From contig NC_079885.1 of NCBI RefSeq assembly GCF_029227915.1, forward strand, positions 10,527,001 through 10,591,000: a stretch of DNA of 64,000 nt. Direction: 5' to 3'. Positions within the stretch are counted from its first letter, which is position 1; each line of letters opens with the position of its first letter. Positions 61,715-64,000 of the stretch are shown here, in pieces. The notes beneath the pieces were generated by a model. The model made no database searches. It was given only the letters and a program-made list of their open reading frames with translations, and was not told where the DNA came from. Source of the stretch: Hydractinia symbiolongicarpus (Eukaryota > Cnidaria > Hydrozoa > Anthoathecata > Hydractiniidae). The position numbers and the translations under genes were made by a program.

Positions 61715-61800
61715 CAGGGGCGGATCTAGGAATTTTTTTTGGTTAGGCAAAATTTCATAGATTTTTTGGCAAAGTAATGTCAAGGGTTGTGGTGTTGTAC
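61715..61800. mobile_element. Possible hAT-type terminus
   Basis: CAGGGGCGGATCTAGG resembles hAT terminal repeats (CAGGGGCGG...). It interrupts the last Helitron of the array. No matching opposite end was seen in the window, so this is weak. Confidence 0.3.
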
Positions 61801-62820
61801 GAGGTAAATCGGCCGTTTTGTGTTTTTGCTGTAAAAGGAACTAAAATTTTCCCAAAAGTAAGGTTTTTAGTTATTAAGAATCCTTCTAGATTAGAAACGA
61901 AAGTTTCTTTATAGCCAAACAAATAACAATAACCCCCGTAGTTTTACCACTTTATCCTTGTTAAAACATGCGGATGGAAAATGCGTCCGGTTAGCAAATT
62001 CGATTTAAAACAGGGTTAGCGTTTCCATAATTTCTTTGAATCACATACTGGTATTAAGTATCTTAGCATCTTTTTTCGTTTTACGCACATAATACGAGAA
62101 CAAGTAATAAGTTGGGGATTTGCTTCATTTCAAAACATGCAATAAGTCTAATAACTAACAATACAACAAAAAATTACATTACAAGACAATTTTAGGAATA
62201 GATAGTCAACAGTAGTGCAACGTAGAAATATTGTTTGGAAAATTATAGTCTGTGTTAAGAACCTGCAAATGCACAAAGAAAACCAGCATATAAAAGAATG
62301 AAAGATTTCCAGTTAGACTTACAGTGTAAGATCGCAACATATAATAAACGTGTACAAAAAGTATATAGTAATCACCTCTTCATGAAGTTAATACAGTTTA
62401 GCATTAGGGTTACTGGTGTAGTTTTGCACCAATTTCTATTAAGCATTAATTTTAATGCTATGAAATTCCCACAAGAGAAAGGCAGTTTATTAAGCCAGAA
62501 AAGAGTTAGAAATTAGAAAAATAACATCAAAACATTTAACATGTCTCATATTATTTACCCTTACATGTCCCTGTCAACTATGTTTAAAAAATATTTTAAT
62601 ACTGTAAAATCTTTAAGAAAGTTTTAGTAACTATAAGCCAATTATGAAGATTCTCATATAAAAAGCAACATATATACAAATCCTACTCATACCCATAAGT
62701 TGACATGACATTTTGTTAGTTTACAGTCTGTAACAGAACGTTTTTTAACATGCAATTCTTGTTTCGATCTGTATATGTTTTACGTGAAAATCATTTCTAT
62801 GATTTACTTGAATATTCACA
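61801..62820. other. Intergenic, nothing recognised
   Basis: AT-rich. A 72-residue ORF at 62298-62516 has no motif. Confidence 0.4.
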
Positions 62821-63350
62821 AATTATTTTGATTGATTTTTTTCACCAACTTTGTGGATTATACCAGATATATATCCATTGTTTACAGTTTTCCAATATTA
62901 TAAGGATTCAGAACAAATCTTCTGTGTTATTTACTTGAATATTCATCATAGGTACCAGGGTGACATCAAAATACAAGTTATTTTGATTGATTTTTTTCAC
63001 CTTCTTAGTTCCTCTTATGAAACACAACTTTGTGGATTATACCAGATATATATCTATTGTTTACAGTTTTCCAATGTTATAAGGATTCAGAACAAATCTT
63101 CTGTGTTATTTACTTGAATATTCATCATAGGTACCAGGGTGACATCAAAATACAAGTTATTTTGATTGATTTTTTTCACCTTCTTAGTTCCTCTTATGAA
63201 ACACAACTTTGTGGATTATACCAGATATATATCCATTGTTTACAGTTTTCCAATATTATAAGGATTAACAAATCTGTGTTCTTTTAATTGATGGTGATTT
63301 TCGTTGTTAGAAGAATATTCATCTTAGGTACCAGGGTGACATCAAAATAT
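62821..63350. repeat. 179-bp tandem repeat, nearly three units
   Basis: The unit runs from ttattttgattgattttttt to gggtgacatcaaaatacaag. The first unit lacks about 22 bp and the third has a changed 3' end. The period is set by the recurrence of actttgtggattataccag at about 62848, 63027 and 63206. Confidence 0.9.
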
Positions 63351-64000
63351 CTTATCCTAAAACAAAATTATATACGTTGTATTGCTCAGCAAGATGAGAA
63401 TAAGAAATATTATAAAACAAACTTGGACTATTCTTAGATTAGGTATTGCTTCATTCTTTTGTTTTTAGCAATTTTATTACAATTAAAAGTAACATGGGAA
63501 AGTCAAAGAGATCTTCTCGTGTTCTTAAAAGTTTTAAAATGAGCAGTGGGATGTTGCATATAAAATGCACTGTTTAAAAGTTCCCACAAAGTCAAAGTTC
63601 TTAGGGACAATCACAATAAAAAAGTATATGCTAAGCGTATAAATTTGGCGGTGGGACGAGGTAGAATCCTTTGCCGTTTAATTATATCTCATACTGTATA
63701 CATCGATTTCTTAGAGAACAGAAAGTATTAATAACTTTTAGTGTCTACCTGCTTAGCAGGGACACATGGCCGAGTGCTTATGGTTTCAAGGACTGACAAC
63801 ATTCAAAGATTACCTTTTCTGATTTGATGTTTAGGGGAGGGAAAGGGGATCTGCAGATCTATTAACATTTAGCTTGGACTTTTGCGTTCATGAAAGAGCT
63901 GTCCCTTAGTTATCTTACAAGAATGTATTCTCTCCCTAACAGAAACAAAGATACACAGTTGCATAAACGGCTACACAAAGCCTACACGAAGCCAGTGACC
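63351..64000. other. Intergenic, nothing firm
   Basis: ACATGGCCGAGTGCTTATGG near 63766 resembles the 5' part of a Leu/Ser tRNA A box, but no B box follows. Confidence 0.35.

Noticed and set aside
63760-63800. tRNA-Ser/Leu-like A box (tggccgagtg)
   Set aside because: No B box, anticodon stem or acceptor pairing follows.

Overview
This is an AT-rich, intron-containing animal nuclear locus. Most of it is tandem segmental duplication and transposons. The only host gene I recognise is L-arginine:glycine amidinotransferase (AGAT, GATM). GATM-type exons, LINE, Helitron and tRNA-SINE sequences together suggest an invertebrate metazoan. A cnidarian is my guess from the general character of the repeats, but the sequence does not prove it.

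Layout. Three head-to-tail GATM copies lie on the + strand. Copy A (1-4406) starts inside exon 3. Copy B (24731-30007) and copy C (42354-47601) run from exon 2 to exon 6. I numbered exons so that the first one I can see is exon 2; a transit-peptide exon 1 was not found. All visible exons are phase 0 and together encode about 368 residues, including the catalytic Asp, His and Cys motifs. No copy looks intact. B has a 5-nt deletion in exon 3 that gives an early stop. A and C share a GT-to-AT change at the exon 4 splice donor. A and C are collinear with an offset of exactly 43195 and almost no mismatches over 1-7562, then abruptly become a few percent divergent.

The 3' end of each GATM copy lies inside a minus-strand Helitron-derived segment: a Helitron 3' terminus is in intron 5 and replicase (Rep) remnants lie downstream of the last exon. 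A second Helitron copy in the opposite orientation (33455-37667) carries Rep fragments plus an inverted copy of GATM exon 6 that still has an acceptor and an open frame. This looks like exon capture. Short non-autonomous Helitrons are also stacked head to tail at 15371-18338, 38511-40334 and 58985-61714.

Between copies A and B, 18650-23023 is a 4.37-kb DNA transposon. It has terminal inverted repeats, a 10-bp target duplication, 20-bp palindromic subterminal repeats and two convergent genes: a DDE integrase-like transposase and a UBX/HECT ubiquitin-ligase-like protein. The paralogous position upstream of copy C is the empty site. This element is the best candidate for an unusual biological system here.

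The remaining sequence holds a 5'-truncated LINE (31440-32700), fragments of an HNH-nuclease gene with a zinc-ribbon region, a 74-bp palindrome, several minisatellites, a tRNA-like SINE head and long stretches with no recognisable gene. No rRNA genes, CRISPR arrays or prokaryotic features were seen.
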